From positions 1,983,501 through 2,047,500 of the forward strand of contig NC_092251.1 of assembly GCF_036320965.1 (NCBI RefSeq): 64,000 bases of DNA. The letters are read 5' to 3'. This stretch comes from Panulirus ornatus (lineage: Eukaryota; Arthropoda; Malacostraca; Decapoda; Palinuridae). Shown here piece after piece: positions 36,592 to 48,165 of the stretch (positions within the stretch are counted from its first letter, which is position 1; each line of letters starts with the position of its first letter). Position numbers and translations under genes: made by a program. The notes under the pieces are model-generated. The model searched no databases and was not told the origin of the DNA. It saw only the letters and a program-made list of their open reading frames with translations.

Positions 36592-36596
<5 letters not shown>
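33940..36596. other. Pyrimidine-rich and unique sequence
   Basis: The interval 34100-35030 is strongly C/T-rich on the plus strand. Overlapping frames in 35650-36400 occur on both strands, the longest a 153-codon plus frame. The 114-codon minus frame at 36052-36396 has mixed charged composition, but I recognise no domain. No gene supported. Confidence 0.35.
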
Positions 36597-36669
<73 letters not shown>

Positions 36670-36670
36670 C
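36597..36670. repeat. Compound microsatellite (CT)n-(CA)n
   Basis: CT at 36597-36652, then CA to 36670. Confidence 0.95.
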
Positions 36671-37119
36671 GTAATTATTGTCTTGATATACGCATCACCA
36701 CATCTTGTTCTACCCATCCTGCATCACCATCATCAGGTTTCTGAGTGATCCCCAGAAGCAATTCCAGTGTGAATCATGTCTCGGGACGTGCTCACACAAC
36801 ATCCCCTCAGGACGCGTCTCTCCATGGGAAACATCCTGCAGGAAAGCTTCAACATCAGCTGACCCAAAGAGAGAAATATATTTCAGCCTGAAAATATTTG
36901 TCATTTCACATGGACTAAGTTGGAAAATATTTTTCAAGTGGTAAACAAAGGTCTTAGCGTAAATGTCTGTCAGTTACAGGAATCCGTCAGAGAGAATCTC
37001 ACTCAGTAAAAAATCTCTCACATGGAGACAGAAACTCGCTGAGAACACGATAACGAGAGAAACATTGTTGATGTAACCCCTGTACGCATGCGAAACTTAG
37101 AATACCTTATCTCCAATGA
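36671..37119. other. Unique sequence
   Basis: Overlapping frames on opposite strands at 36705-36944. Nothing recognised. Confidence 0.45.
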
Positions 37120-37310
37120 GGCCTGTCCTTGCTAATGTACCTCACGTACCATAACGCTTGAAGCATCGCGTACCTCGCGTACCATAAAACCTAGACTATC
37201 ACGTACCTCGAGCACCATGTAGCCAGGAATATTACGTACCAACATACCAGGAGTATCATACCTCGTAATCCCTGTCTCCCTTCTTGTACCTCAAGGACCG
37301 TTAATCCCCG
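37120..37310 (+). repeat. Degenerate ~33-bp minisatellite (ACGTACCTCG motif)
   Basis: CGTACCTCG or a close variant followed by CGTACCATAA-like sequence recurs about five times with 24-37 bp spacing. Confidence 0.7.
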
Positions 37311-37540
37311 GTGGTACACGGGGGAAAATATGCAGTCTTTGAATGTGTGAGCGTCGACACCCCCCACCGCCGACAGAATATCATCAGGCCATTGTCAGTT
37401 CGCTCTCGCTCCAAACCGATTTGATATAATTTCATTTTCCGCCTCTCGCTTGTAGCCTGTATCTCTGTGTCCCCCGGAGGTTCGTAGTCACAAGCTTCAT
37501 TATCTTCTGTATGATTTTGACGGAATAGGTGGCTCGAATT

Positions 37541-37649
<109 letters not shown>

Positions 37650-38028
37650 AGTTAGATACGGAATTAGCGAAGCTTCGAAGTCAGCGAAGCAGGAAGGCGA
37701 ACAAGGTCTCGAACTCCCTGGCCATAACCGGTTGGAAACAATAGACTCAATGTGTCTCTTTGTCTCTAACACCCCCCTCCCCCTCACCCTCTTATCTCCT
37801 TCTCCCTCCTATCTTTATCCATCTATCTCCATAGGTCTCACTCACCTACTCCTCTCTTACTGTCTCCATCCCTATTTTCCCGTCCCTTCCTCCCTCCCTC
37901 TCTATCTCACTCTCATGTTTCATGGTAAAATTTCGTCATGATGTACTCGTAGACAGATACTTTCTCGCGTCTTATCTATCTGTCTCAAATTGGAAAATCA
38001 TGTCGTAGGTGCTTGTAAATAGGTAGGT

Positions 38029-38031
<3 letters not shown>

Positions 38032-38112
<81 letters not shown>
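38032..38112. repeat. (CT)n microsatellite
   Basis: About 81 bp of perfect CT, 390 bp from the (GA)n at 37544-37643 and complementary to it. Confidence 0.95.
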
Positions 38113-38114
<2 letters not shown>

Positions 38115-38641
38115 GTGTCTCACCCAGAATCCTGTCCTCTCTGTCACTCCCTCAACAATTTCACAATAAAAATAGATCAAGCCTCTCATCTGCCTGGCGC
38201 CTGAGTGTTACCAATTTTGTGAGCTACCTTGGCCGATCTCCTCCTCCCATTTTTTATGACCCAGTGCTTTAGGTCGCTGGAGAGATTAACTCGTTTCGAA
38301 AGCCCAGCTTTTCCCTCACTTACATATTCATGAAAAAGGAGTACAGAAGCAAGTAAAAATGTTCACTATTTCCATACTGACTTGAAGATTTCCGTCCATT
38401 GGACCCCCACAAAAATAACAAATGACAGTGAGGAGAAAACCATTACCAGGGAACAGGAAGAAGCTGACGTTTCCTCATGGTGTTAACCCCCGATGCCGAC
38501 CCTCCTGCTGGTGGGTCTTAGCAAAACACAGTGGTGAAGAAACCAGAGGCCTGAGTCGCCGCTACCAAGCTGCCAGGGGGTAAGGAATGGGGCAGAACGT
38601 CTTTTAACATACTAACGGGACAGTTCCCTCAGTAGACCATC

Positions 38642-38644
<3 letters not shown>

Positions 38645-38710
<66 letters not shown>
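38645..38710. repeat. (CT)n microsatellite
   Basis: About 66 bp of perfect CT. Confidence 0.95.
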
Positions 38711-38713
<3 letters not shown>

Positions 38714-39804
38714 GTACTCAAGAACAAAAACAGCCGTTTTTGCCTCAACAAACTAAGTCCCTTTTGTGTAAAATGTAATGAATTATAATATTCCCCGTGA
38801 GCCTTCTATCATCATGATTGTTATTATTCATTTCCAACGCACATGAATGGGCCATCTGACAGTTTACCCCAGGAGTGAAAAATTTTTTAAAAGATGTCCT
38901 GGAATATGGGGAAGGAAGGGAGGAAGGAAGGTCTTCTCTTTAGGGTTGTGTGATGTAGGTAACGTGGGTGTATACACAGCTGGGTGTTTATGAGTTGCTT
39001 GGCTTCAGGTGTTCGTGAGCCTGATTCTGTGTTGCTGACTTTGTGCATTTAATGTTAACCTGTGTTTCTTGTTATGTGGCTTCCGTATATGAAGAGGTTG
39101 GTGAATACATATGTGGTTAGATAGACAGGTACATAGATGGATATAGATAGGTATGTATACAGAAGCACACTAGTGTGAGTTCGTAGTTCTGTTTTATGCA
39201 ACAGTTTATCTTGTATCTATGAGAGTGATCATGTTGCTCTGATGTTAGGTACAACCTGAGCGTAATGGGTTGTGGGAGGTTGTAGAGTAGGATGATAAAC
39301 CCAGCTGTGTTATTATCATATCTAAAAATATTTACATTACTCCAATGTTTGTTTAGCTTTTGTCATTTCTGTGGCTGTTTGTTGACGTGACAGACTCTCG
39401 TATGTTTTCGTTTGTCTGATTCAGTTAATGTTTACGATTTTTTAATGAAGACAGCGAGAGAATTTTGCGTATAACGTTTCCGTCTTTATGAGACTAGTGT
39501 TGATGTGGAGATGGTGCCGTGGGACGAGGGTGAAATATGAGACGAAAGAAGTTGTTTTGTGACCCTTCGTATTTCTTTCACGTCATGAGACAGTGGATGA
39601 GTGAGTTGGATATTCGACTGTAAGATATGTTCTCAACTACTGCGTATGCTTAAGTATGCAAATCAAGTTAATCAGAATACTGATAAGCAGATGAAGATGT
39701 TTAAGTAATTACTCTTCATAAACTCCAGGTATCCTTTCCTTAGACACTTGGTGACGGGGAAACACGAGCGTAAGTGACTCACTCCATAAGGTGCAAATGA
39801 TGAT

Positions 39805-39806
<2 letters not shown>
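38711..39806. other. AT-rich unique sequence
   Basis: No repeat or gene recognised over 1.1 kb. Confidence 0.5.

Positions 39807-39841
<35 letters not shown>
39807..39841. repeat. (CA)n microsatellite
   Basis: About 35 bp of perfect CA. Confidence 0.95.
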
Positions 39842-39842
<1 letters not shown>

Positions 39843-41111
39843 GTCGTTGAGAGAGACAGAAAGAAATATAATAGACAGAAATGCTCCGGATTCCAAACAC
39901 TTCCGTCCATGGGAAGGTGTAGGAAAAGAAGAAACGTCTGGCCAGGTAATGTTTGTTAAATCTCCGGCTTACCACAGACCCGTGAGAGACAAACTTAGTG
40001 ACTTGGCCCTCCTCCAGCTAAGCCTATACGTGACTTGAACTAACCCTAAAGTCACACCTGAGGTCACAGGGAGCAAGTGTTACATTAGCTTTTGCTTTGC
40101 TATCGTCTCCATCTTTACGTAATCAGAATTTAGGGCACTGATACTCCTCCTTCAACAGACGGCGTCACCACAGATCACAAGTCTTCTGTTATATGGCTCT
40201 CTCATTTACCGCTATGTATTAGGTGAACATGATGGGAGGGTTAGGTGGTCGAGGGGAGTGGAAAGGGGAGCTGGAAACTACCTGGCTTGCGGTGTGTGGC
40301 GGAGTGTTTCATCTGGCCGTATTAAACATGCTCGATTTTCGTTTTTTAGTGTCCATGTCATCGAGGATATCCGTGTAATGAGAGCTGGCGGGGCAGATCT
40401 GTCGAGTTTTAATTCCCTGGAGGTTTAAACATAGGCTCAGTAGTTTGACAAATAGCTAAGGTGCAATAAGTTATGGTTGGTCGACCTCCTCTCATTGGTC
40501 GAAGGGTGGAGCTCTCACGAAGTCGTTTGCTCAGAACTAATTCGTAAAGGGAGGGTCTCCTCGTGTGGCCGTCTCGTTTCACTTGTGGTTCTGTTTTCTA
40601 CACTCTACTTTCTTCCCTTTCATAGTATGGTCCTCCTCTGTGTCTCGATTTGTGTTTCAGTGTCTGTCATGGTTTTCCTTCATCCATCCCATCGTATACT
40701 TTGCTACCTCTTTGCTCTTTATCCAATTTACTTTATTTCTTATTTTCTTGCCATGTCAACACTTGTACATCTTTTATTACTGAATCTTCCCTGAGAATCT
40801 TTCTCATTGTGTCATTCCTTCCTTCTTTATTCCTCCTCTCCATCAGCTTCTTTCACCTTTTATCTTATCTGCTTCTCCCTCCTCCCCTCCTTCATTACTT
40901 GGTATATCATCCTTCTTTCAATTCCTTCGTTCTTCCTTCAGCTCCCTGATTTCATCCTTCCCCATCCTCCCCTCACATGACCTCACAGAAAATGGAGGTC
41001 AGGGGTTAACTTACGAAAACAAGGAGTCCCTAACCTTTTGTCTGTTCTTTGTTTACTTAACGAAGTTGTTTATGTGTTCATAATTGTACCTCCCTTCCTT
41101 CCCCAGGCGCG
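39842..41111. other. Unique sequence
   Basis: The interval 40560-40950 is T/C-rich and keeps three hydrophobic frames open at once, typical of composition and not of coding. Confidence 0.45.
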
Positions 41112-41114
41112 CGT

Positions 41115-41163
<49 letters not shown>
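41112..41163. repeat. (TG)n microsatellite
   Basis: About 52 bp of TG with one TATG interruption. Confidence 0.95.
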
Positions 41164-41166
<3 letters not shown>

Positions 41167-41655
41167 AGTGCCTATGCTTCAACACGAGCAACAGTTTTTA
41201 ATCCAAACTAGAAATGGAGAAACGAACTAGAGAAAAATAATTATACAAGAAATTCACTTTGAGTCATCTAAGTCATCTAATAAATCTTATTTTTGCCTGA
41301 TTAAAAGACACTCGGAATAGATGAAATTATGAATTTGTAATGAGCTTTTGCCCGCAAGATTCTTAGCTTCTCAACATGGAGGATAAATTGCGTTTTAATC
41401 TCTTCCTGAAATGTCAGGAAACCGGATTGTTCTTATCATTTTAGTTTAGCAGTTATGTCGCAATGGCATCATGAATATTATATAATGGTCTCATTTGCTG
41501 TGTTCATATTGTTTTTCTAGAAGTCGTGTGTATTGTTCTAAAACATGTAGATGTGTATGCAAATGTTCATACTTTCACCCTCATACGCATTGTGTATTGT
41601 TCTAACACATACATGTACATGTATGTGTATTTTTGGACGATAAACTTAGGATGTA
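41164..41655. other. AT-rich unique sequence
   Basis: Nothing recognised. The 5' limit of the retroelement remnant that follows is not visible. Confidence 0.45.
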
Positions 41656-42658
41656 AGGTTCCAAGGGGCCACCTCCGCCTTGCAGTCCCTCACCTGTGAG
41701 GTCCCACAGAGCACAAGGATATAGACTTCATCATCCTTACAAACGATGCCTTGATGGACGCACCAACTACCAGGATTACGTCAACGACCCTACCATTTGT
41801 TTCAGCGTTGACATCTGCTTCCCCCCGGCTACATCGCCCTTCAGCAGAACACCCTCAGCAGCTTCCAGAACTGGACAGCTTTCAACCACGTTACCATCAA
41901 TCAAAGCAAGACAGCAGTCATGCATGTCACCCTCACTTCCAACCATTTCCTAAACTCAGTTGCGTCCCGAGGCACCAGCCTCCCTCCCACTGGGCTGGAC
42001 TTTCTACTCCACTTCTCAGTGTCACTTTGGACGACAGACTCAGATGGAAGGACCACGTCAGTTCCTTCATCACATCTTGCACTTACCGTCACTGCCTTCA
42101 TCAACGATTTAAGACATTTGGACTTCTAGCGTCGATGTTCAAGAACATTGCAACTTTGATTCTCCCCAAGCTTACTGATGCCTTCATCGCTTGGTCCTCT
42201 TTCTCATCGGCTACGCACCAGGGATTTCTACAAGCGGTGCAGAAACTGGTATGCAAAGTCATCGTCAAACTCTCATACACCGCCTATCAACAGACGCTCA
42301 ACACATTGTCCCTCCCGACTATCTTTACCTCACCATCACTCATCCACCAACTCGGGAGTAAAATATGTAATGTGTCAACCTCGCCATTGTCACCTCCTAC
42401 CACTAACCATCTTTCGTCACCCAGTTGCATACCTGCACCACAACCGCACTGAGGTTATCAACGTTCGTTCAGACCGTTAAAAGAACTACCACATCCCAAC
42501 CACTGTAAACATCGTTAGTGATTAGTTGTCCATAAACTAACCCGCACCTTTGTATTTGTGGCGAGATTATCTCTTTAGCACTCCTTACTCTTTATAGCCT
42601 TCATATGTCTTGTTGCATGTATTATTCTCTGCAGACTTGCAGCCTTAATAAAGCGTTA

Positions 42659-42661
<3 letters not shown>
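41656..42661 (+). pseudogene. Frameshifted non-LTR retrotransposon: reverse transcriptase C-terminal half and 3' UTR
   Basis: Read across frames in order: RFQGATSALQSLTCEVPQSTR-like sequence at 41656 (the 'GVPQGT' turn), then DYVNDPTICFSVD at 41774, where YVND (41777-41788) replaces catalytic YVDD. LQQNTLSSFQNW and HVTINQSKTAVMHV follow (about 41837-41925). The thumb has VTLDDRLRWKDHVSSF (about 42030), SMFKNIATLILPKLTDAF and QAVQKLVCKVIV (about 42240). A tail like HNRTEVINVRSDR is followed by stops by 42526. Frame order is 1-2-1-0-1 (coordinate modulo 3), so at least four indels. AATAAA lies at 42647-42652, just before (AC)n. It resembles jockey-type 'RNA-directed DNA polymerase from mobile element' proteins of arthropods. 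Endonuclease and the N-terminal RT are absent, as expected for 5' truncation. Confidence 0.85.

Positions 42662-42701
<40 letters not shown>
42662..42701. repeat. (AC)n microsatellite at the 3' end of the retroelement
   Basis: About 40 bp of perfect AC directly after the AATAAAGCGTTAATT end of the LINE remnant. It may be the element's simple-sequence tail. Confidence 0.9.
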
Positions 42702-42703
<2 letters not shown>

Positions 42704-42854
42704 GAACAGCTAACCACCCTTCTGTACCCTGGCAGGCACTTGCCCCTCCCTAAACACACGCCAACATGTCAACAAAAGCGCCCTGAGCGTCCTGGTTAGG
42801 TCATTAAACGCGCGGCTTGATGCCTGAGGCTAATGGACACACGCAAGCTCCCTG

Positions 42855-43041
42855 AATCAGCTGCTGGAGAGCAGGGCGGTGCCTCTGGATCAGCTGTTGT
42901 AAGCTGGCGGTGGCACAAAATCAGCTGCTGTAGGTTGTTGGCACTGTATCAGATGTTGTAACTTGGTGGCATCGGGTCGGCTGCTATAGGTCGGTATCTT
43001 TAGAACAACTGCTTGTGGGTTGTTACACCTGTTGTATAAGT
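42855..43041 (+). repeat. Degenerate 26-34 bp minisatellite (ATCAGCTGCTG motif)
   Basis: ATCAGCTGCTG or a variant recurs at about 42855, 42889, 42920, 42949, 42976 and 43003, each followed by a G/T-rich GTTGGTGGCACTG-like segment. Divergence rises toward the 3' end. Confidence 0.75.
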
Positions 43042-43291
43042 TCTCATCGTGGCAGTTCGATCATCATCAAGTACAGACAGTAGTTTACTGGGGTGACCTT
43101 TACGATGTACTGACATAAAGTTCAACAACAGTTGATGGTTACAACGAGGCTGTTTCTACCGTGGGAATGACAGCCAAACTTTCTCTGCTGAAGGAATGGC
43201 AGAGAAAGTCTTTCTGTTGAGGGAACGCTGCTGTAAAGTCTCTCTCCCCCGAACATTTTATTGTTGTATGTGGTGTAATACGGTGTGAGTG

Positions 43292-43606
43292 ATGGCAGCA
43301 TTTAAAGCTAACTGTAAAACATTTCTTTTTTACTTTCTTTTCTTTCTTTTTGGATCTCTGTATCTCAGCAAAGCGGATCCTGATTATATAGAATCAATAA
43401 CTAACTGTTTCAAAGAAAACTTCCAAGTTCTCGCTGCAGTTAAAACTTTGGACTTCAGCCTGGGACAATTAAACGAAGGCAAAAAAGGATCCAAATCTAA
43501 TTTAGAGGCAATAATTGCTTTTATAGTCAACACTGTTGCCTCGGCTGCTCGTACCTCATTCACCACCCGAAACTCGGCTGGCGCTCAAGGGTCTACTGGT
43601 GCTTGA
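43292..43606 (+). CDS. Candidate small secreted protein with a collagen-like (Gly-X-Y) tail, probably stop-interrupted
   Basis: 104 codons from the ATG at 43292. Residues 1-28 are a textbook signal peptide: K5, K9, hydrophobic core FLFYFLFFLFGSLYL (11-25), then SKA|DP as the predicted cleavage. Residues 29-95 form a mixed-charge segment with a single Cys (NCFKENFQVLAAVKTLDFSL). From G97 the frame becomes Gly-X-Y: GAQ GST GA-stop (TGA 43604-43606). After that stop the same frame reads GSA GA-stop GSA GAE GSA GTH stop, and Gly-X-Y resumes in the same frame near 43772 (GTT GAC GSA). Signal peptide, short head, then collagen repeat is a known secreted-collagen architecture, but I recognise no family. 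Both internal stops are TGA at Y positions, where Arg (CGA) is common; C-to-T decay of CGA would explain them. It may be a pseudogene, or the last triplets may be a non-coding 18-bp repeat. Confidence 0.5.
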   Translation: MAAFKANCKTFLFYFLFFLFGSLYLSKADPDYIESITNCFKENFQVLAAVKTLDFSLGQLNEGKKGSKSNLEAIIAFIVNTVASAARTSFTTRNSAGAQGSTGA

Positions 43607-43800
43607 GGGTCTGCTGGCGCTTGAGGCTCCGCTGGTGCTGAAGGGTCTGCTGGTACTCATTAGTAAATAGATATCCTAAACCGAGTTAAAACTCGAGTTT
43701 GCTGTTGATGCTTAATTGTTTCCCAGTGTTCAGGGACCAGCTGGTGCTCAGGGGGTCATCTTGCGCTTCAAGGGACTACTGGTGCTTGTGGGTCAGCTGC
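43580..43800 (+). repeat. 18-bp repeat encoding degenerate Gly-X-Y hexapeptides
   Basis: Units resembling GGGTCTGCTGGTGCTCAA follow each other from 43589 to 43660, with relics at 43733-43755 (GPA GAQ, different frame) and 43769-43800. It is the tail of the candidate secreted protein at 43292. A possible ATTAAA polyadenylation signal lies near 43951. Confidence 0.75.
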
Positions 43801-43839
43801 TCACCTCACTCCTCAGAGTAGTTTATCATCCCTCAGGCC

Positions 43840-44568
43840 AGCACCTCAATCTTAGGGTAACCCATTACTCCTGATACGAGTTTCTCACAAGATGAAAAGG
43901 ATAGGGGTTAGTAAAATTGTAATGTGTCTCTTTTGGGAAGACAATAACCTATTAAAACACAAATGAACTTCATTTTTGTTGTGAATATATAATGCATATC
44001 ATTATCAAAGTTAATCATGAGAGAAAAAAGATATAATGCTACAGGATAAAGATGATATATAACTTTTAACGTATACTATACTAAACTTTGTGCAAAAATG
44101 TTGATCGAAACAGTCTTAAGCTAACTTCCACGCAACTCGACGTGACAGGAACCCCGGAAAACCATTTCGAAAATGAGGATTGGCGGCACTGAGGTAAGAA
44201 TCATTGATGATAAAGAGAAATGATGAAAAACGTAATAATTCGAGAAGAAAAAGCTCCACGGGGTTTCAGTATGAATTGATAAACACCCTTCCATTGTTAT
44301 ATCAAAGATCATGACCCAACGTGGAAGCAGAGGTTGCAGAGGCCATTGTTTTATATGAAGAAGAAAACTTCCATAGCCTAGGTAACGGAGAGGATATACA
44401 ACACTATAAAGTAGACTTCCAGGTTGGAAAGGAGAGCATGAAATCTGAAAAAGGAAGGGACCTGAGATATTGCGCCAGACATTACATAAGGTAGCTTTCA
44501 TGAAGGGCAAGGTAGTACATAAGCCGGGACAGATTTTTGTGTTATGAGTACTAACTCACAAGTATGCT

Positions 44569-44570
<2 letters not shown>
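43840..44570. other. AT-rich unique sequence
   Basis: A 129-codon minus frame (44121-44510) has no known domain. The plus strand has a strong donor-like GAG|GTAAGA at about 44195 without a supported exon. Confidence 0.4.

Positions 44571-44648
<78 letters not shown>
44571..44648. repeat. (GA)n microsatellite
   Basis: About 78 bp of GA with one AAAG near its start. ACAGACAGA-rich sequence continues to about 44820. Confidence 0.95.
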
Positions 44649-44653
<5 letters not shown>

Positions 44654-45084
44654 AGACAGAATAACAGAGAACCAGACTAAAAGACCGACAAAAAGACAAG
44701 CACTTGTTCATAACAGACTCACAGACAGAAGAACTGGTATAAAAACAGACAAGACTTCTGGTTAAAACAGACCGTATCATGACAGAACAACATACTGACA
44801 GAAACAGACAGACAGGGAAGAGCTACGTAGACAAGAAGAGAAGTCGACAGCCCCGGCCTCTCCAAAGAGGGAAACGGGGTGGGAGCAAGACAAATACGCC
44901 TGGTGGGGAAGACATGGCCTCCACGCAACTGTGTCAACAGGAGACCACTTACACACTCTCCTGCCATCACCATATAAATATACCAACAATGAGGGACTCT
45001 CCCATCGTGACGCAGGCTGCTACTGACGGAGGGAGGATAGAAACCTCTGGACTACACTGACGATGGAAGAGTCACCTCCTCCTT

Positions 45085-45086
<2 letters not shown>

Positions 45087-45121
<35 letters not shown>
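45087..45121. repeat. (TG)n microsatellite followed by a G-rich tract
   Basis: About 35 bp of TG. A G5-T-G6-A-G6 tract lies 60 bp downstream at about 45184-45203. Confidence 0.9.
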
Positions 45122-45125
<4 letters not shown>

Positions 45126-45361
45126 GGAGGGCGCCACCTTAGCTCAGCTTTAATGGCGAGGATTTATCTTAGCATTTTGCTACGGGGGTGGGGGGAGGGG
45201 GGACAGGTTGACGACCCCCACCGGCAGCTAAAATAACATGTTAAGGATATATTTCTTTTTCTTTTTAGAAAAAAAATGTGTGTATTGTGTGTAAGATTCC
45301 AGCCTTCCCATTTGTAGGAATACGGCGACATATGTGGCTAAACAATATGCTTTGTACTTTT

Positions 45362-45365
<4 letters not shown>

Positions 45366-45420
<55 letters not shown>
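45366..45420. repeat. (CA)n microsatellite
   Basis: About 55 bp of perfect CA. Confidence 0.95.
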
Positions 45421-45423
<3 letters not shown>

Positions 45424-45512
45424 GGTCATTTAGATACTTCACACCCTGTGAGGCTGCGCGCAGCGGCATCCAACACCATCCTGAACCAAACATGCAACCC
45501 AGAGGCATGAGT

Positions 45513-45788
45513 TCAGCCCGTGCTGCTGTGGGTAAGAAAGTCTCCAGAGACGACTGGAAGTAAGCGCCTGGAAAGCTGTATTAACAACTGCTCTGCGACC
45601 TTTGCTCTCGTGTAAACAGAAGTCAGCCAGTCTGTGTTCATATCAGTCATGTTAACGTCTTGAGGGACGAGATGAAACAAGCAAAAAAATCTTGGGAGTT
45701 TTACTCCTAATCTACGATGGTTATCAGAATATCGAGTGACTCTGTGAATGGGATTTACGAGACGCAGTTGTCGCATAGGATGAATCAA
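45513..45788 (-). other. Unidentified minus-strand reading frame, possible retroelement tail
   Basis: 91 codons (start codon TTG) of mixed, Arg-rich composition, including MRQLRLVNPIHRVTRYSDNH. The run of basic residues followed by hydrophobic ones recalls the C-terminal tail of LINE reverse transcriptases, but no diagnostic motif is present and I cannot assign it. Confidence 0.2.
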
Positions 45789-45789
45789 C

Positions 45790-46250
45790 TAAAGCTGTGA
45801 TAGGAGAGCGGAGTTTGACATAGCAACGACAATTAATGAAATAAATGAACGTGTTGTAGAATGCAAGTGATGACAGGACTCAAGTGTTGTTTATGAGTGA
45901 ACGAAGATCGTGATGATCACGAAAACACTAAAGGCAAAGATTAAAACCCAAAATCAAAGCTTTAAGGAAATTCAATGCTAAAGTAATGACACTGAAATCC
46001 GCTAACAGCAGGTGAGACAATATTTTCAGTGATCGGATCATTCAGATGGCGGGAAAAGAGTTTATCAGGAGGAAAACGAGTGAAAGATTTCGCTGAAAAC
46101 AAAAGAGCATAGACTGGAAGTTGAACAAAGACTTGCGATCAAGACCAATATGAGAACAGTTGGACGATACAAGAGATGGTGTTATGTCTTTAATTATGTT
46201 AATGAATTAGGTGAGTCCGCCAGTAATGTGGAAAGATATGGAGACCAGTT
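45790..46250. other. AT-rich unique sequence
   Basis: Nothing recognised. Confidence 0.5.
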
Positions 46251-46254
46251 GACC

Positions 46255-47040
46255 TTGTGACGTGGTTGGGTGGAAAGGGGTGCGAGAGAGGGGAGAAGAG
46301 GGAGGGGAGAGGAGGACGTGTATGTGGGCTGGAAGAGGTAATGGGATTAGGGGTGATGGGGGAGGGGAGTATTGAAGTGGGAGTTAAGCAGTTCGCGTGA
46401 GTTTAAAGGGGGGAGGGGAAGGGTTTGGACATAGGATGAGGAGAGTGATGGAATAGGATGAGAGTGATAGAGTAGGATGTGGAGAGTGATGGAATCAGGA
46501 TGATGGTTTTGGTCGAAGTGTGAGGATTGTATAGGAGTTGGAGATGATGGTCTGAAGGTAAGATAAGTAGAAGGATGATGGTCTGGTGTTAAGATGAGTT
46601 CATTGTTGAATGTTGGTTCTAGGATGATGGTGGATGGAGTTGAAGAAGAGTGGCAGATGTCTACCCCATATTTTAAACCATAGCCTGGAAACAGGGGACT
46701 GAATAGAGACAATGGTGGTAATAAAAAGAATGGGGTGTGATGGAGGAAGAGATGGTGGAGTGGAAGGGAGGGAGATGGGGTTTAGGAAGGGATAGAGTAA
46801 AGATTGTGAAGTAAAGTAGGGAAAAGTAGACATTGGAGCAAAGAAGGATGAAAGGATGACGTGAGGAGAGGAAAAGGAATTGATAAAAATGGAAGAATGG
46901 AAGTAAATATCGAGGAAAGAAACGGAAGATCGATATTGGGGGAAGAAGGGTATATAATGTTGGGGAGAGAAGGGATAGTTGATGTATGGGGGAAAGAAAT
47001 GAGGAGGAGTTAAAGTAGGGGAAGGAAGGGGCGGGGGTTG
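46255..47040. repeat. Purine-rich (G/A) low-complexity block
   Basis: About 790 bp in which the plus strand is overwhelmingly purine plus T, with recurring GGATGATGG, GAGAGTGATGGAAT and GGGGAGAG. Loose 25-bp periodicity is visible at 46430-46500. Three overlapping minus frames (46347-47104) rich in Pro, Ser, His, Phe and Leu are side effects of composition. Confidence 0.7.
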
Positions 47041-47104
47041 AGTGTGCCTCCCCTCTCTGGGCAGATTGAGTGTGGAGTACAACAAGACAGCTTGAAAGCC
47101 TCAC

Positions 47105-47590
<486 letters not shown>

Positions 47591-47907
47591 TATAAAGGAT
47601 AGTATTAAGAATAACATTCCTCTGGACCATAAAGTACACGGGAAGAGATCTATGCTCAGGAAAAATACAAATATTAACACATATTTCCCCGGCATGTGCC
47701 AGGGGGAGGGAGGGATGGAGGACTGGGCCAGACTTCAGTATCTGTCGGCCAGAGAAGTAAACCATAAGGTTTATCGCACATCCCGCGAAAGTGTCAGCGA
47801 CAATGTGATCGCCCCTTCACTGTTGCGATATATTGGCACCACTGTCTTCTATAATGTTATGAGGAACGGCGTACCAACCTTCAGTGGCTGGTTGGTTGGC
47901 CTCCTGG

Positions 47908-48165
47908 GTACGATGGTTCGATTATTTGAGTGTGGCGGGATACGATCCTTAAGCGTGACGGTACAACCATTGAAGCACGACGGTGCAACCCGTTAAACAC
48001 AACGGTACGACCTTGGAGCATAACGTTAGGATCTTATAGCGCGACGATACGATTATTAAGGACGTGAGGTACGATCCTTGAGCATGATGATGCCACTGTA
48101 TGTTACGATTCTTTGGTATGATTGCGTAGCGCTTAGGGTCGTACCGTCGTGCTCAAAGGTTGCAA
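47908..48165 (-). repeat. 21-bp dispersed tandem repeat, locus 2 (reverse orientation, one unit inverted)
   Basis: About ten degraded units of the type GGTACGATCCTTGAGCATGA, the reverse complement of the 29252 and 63351 arrays. The last unit (48135-48159) is in the opposite orientation (GGTCGTACCGTCGTGCTCAA), so the array ends in an inversion. Confidence 0.75.

Noticed and set aside
44175..44196. MRIGGTE followed by GTAAGA, recalling a serine protease activation site before a donor
   Set aside because: The motif lacks the Val of R-IVGG, the frame has a stop just upstream, and no protease exon is found nearby.
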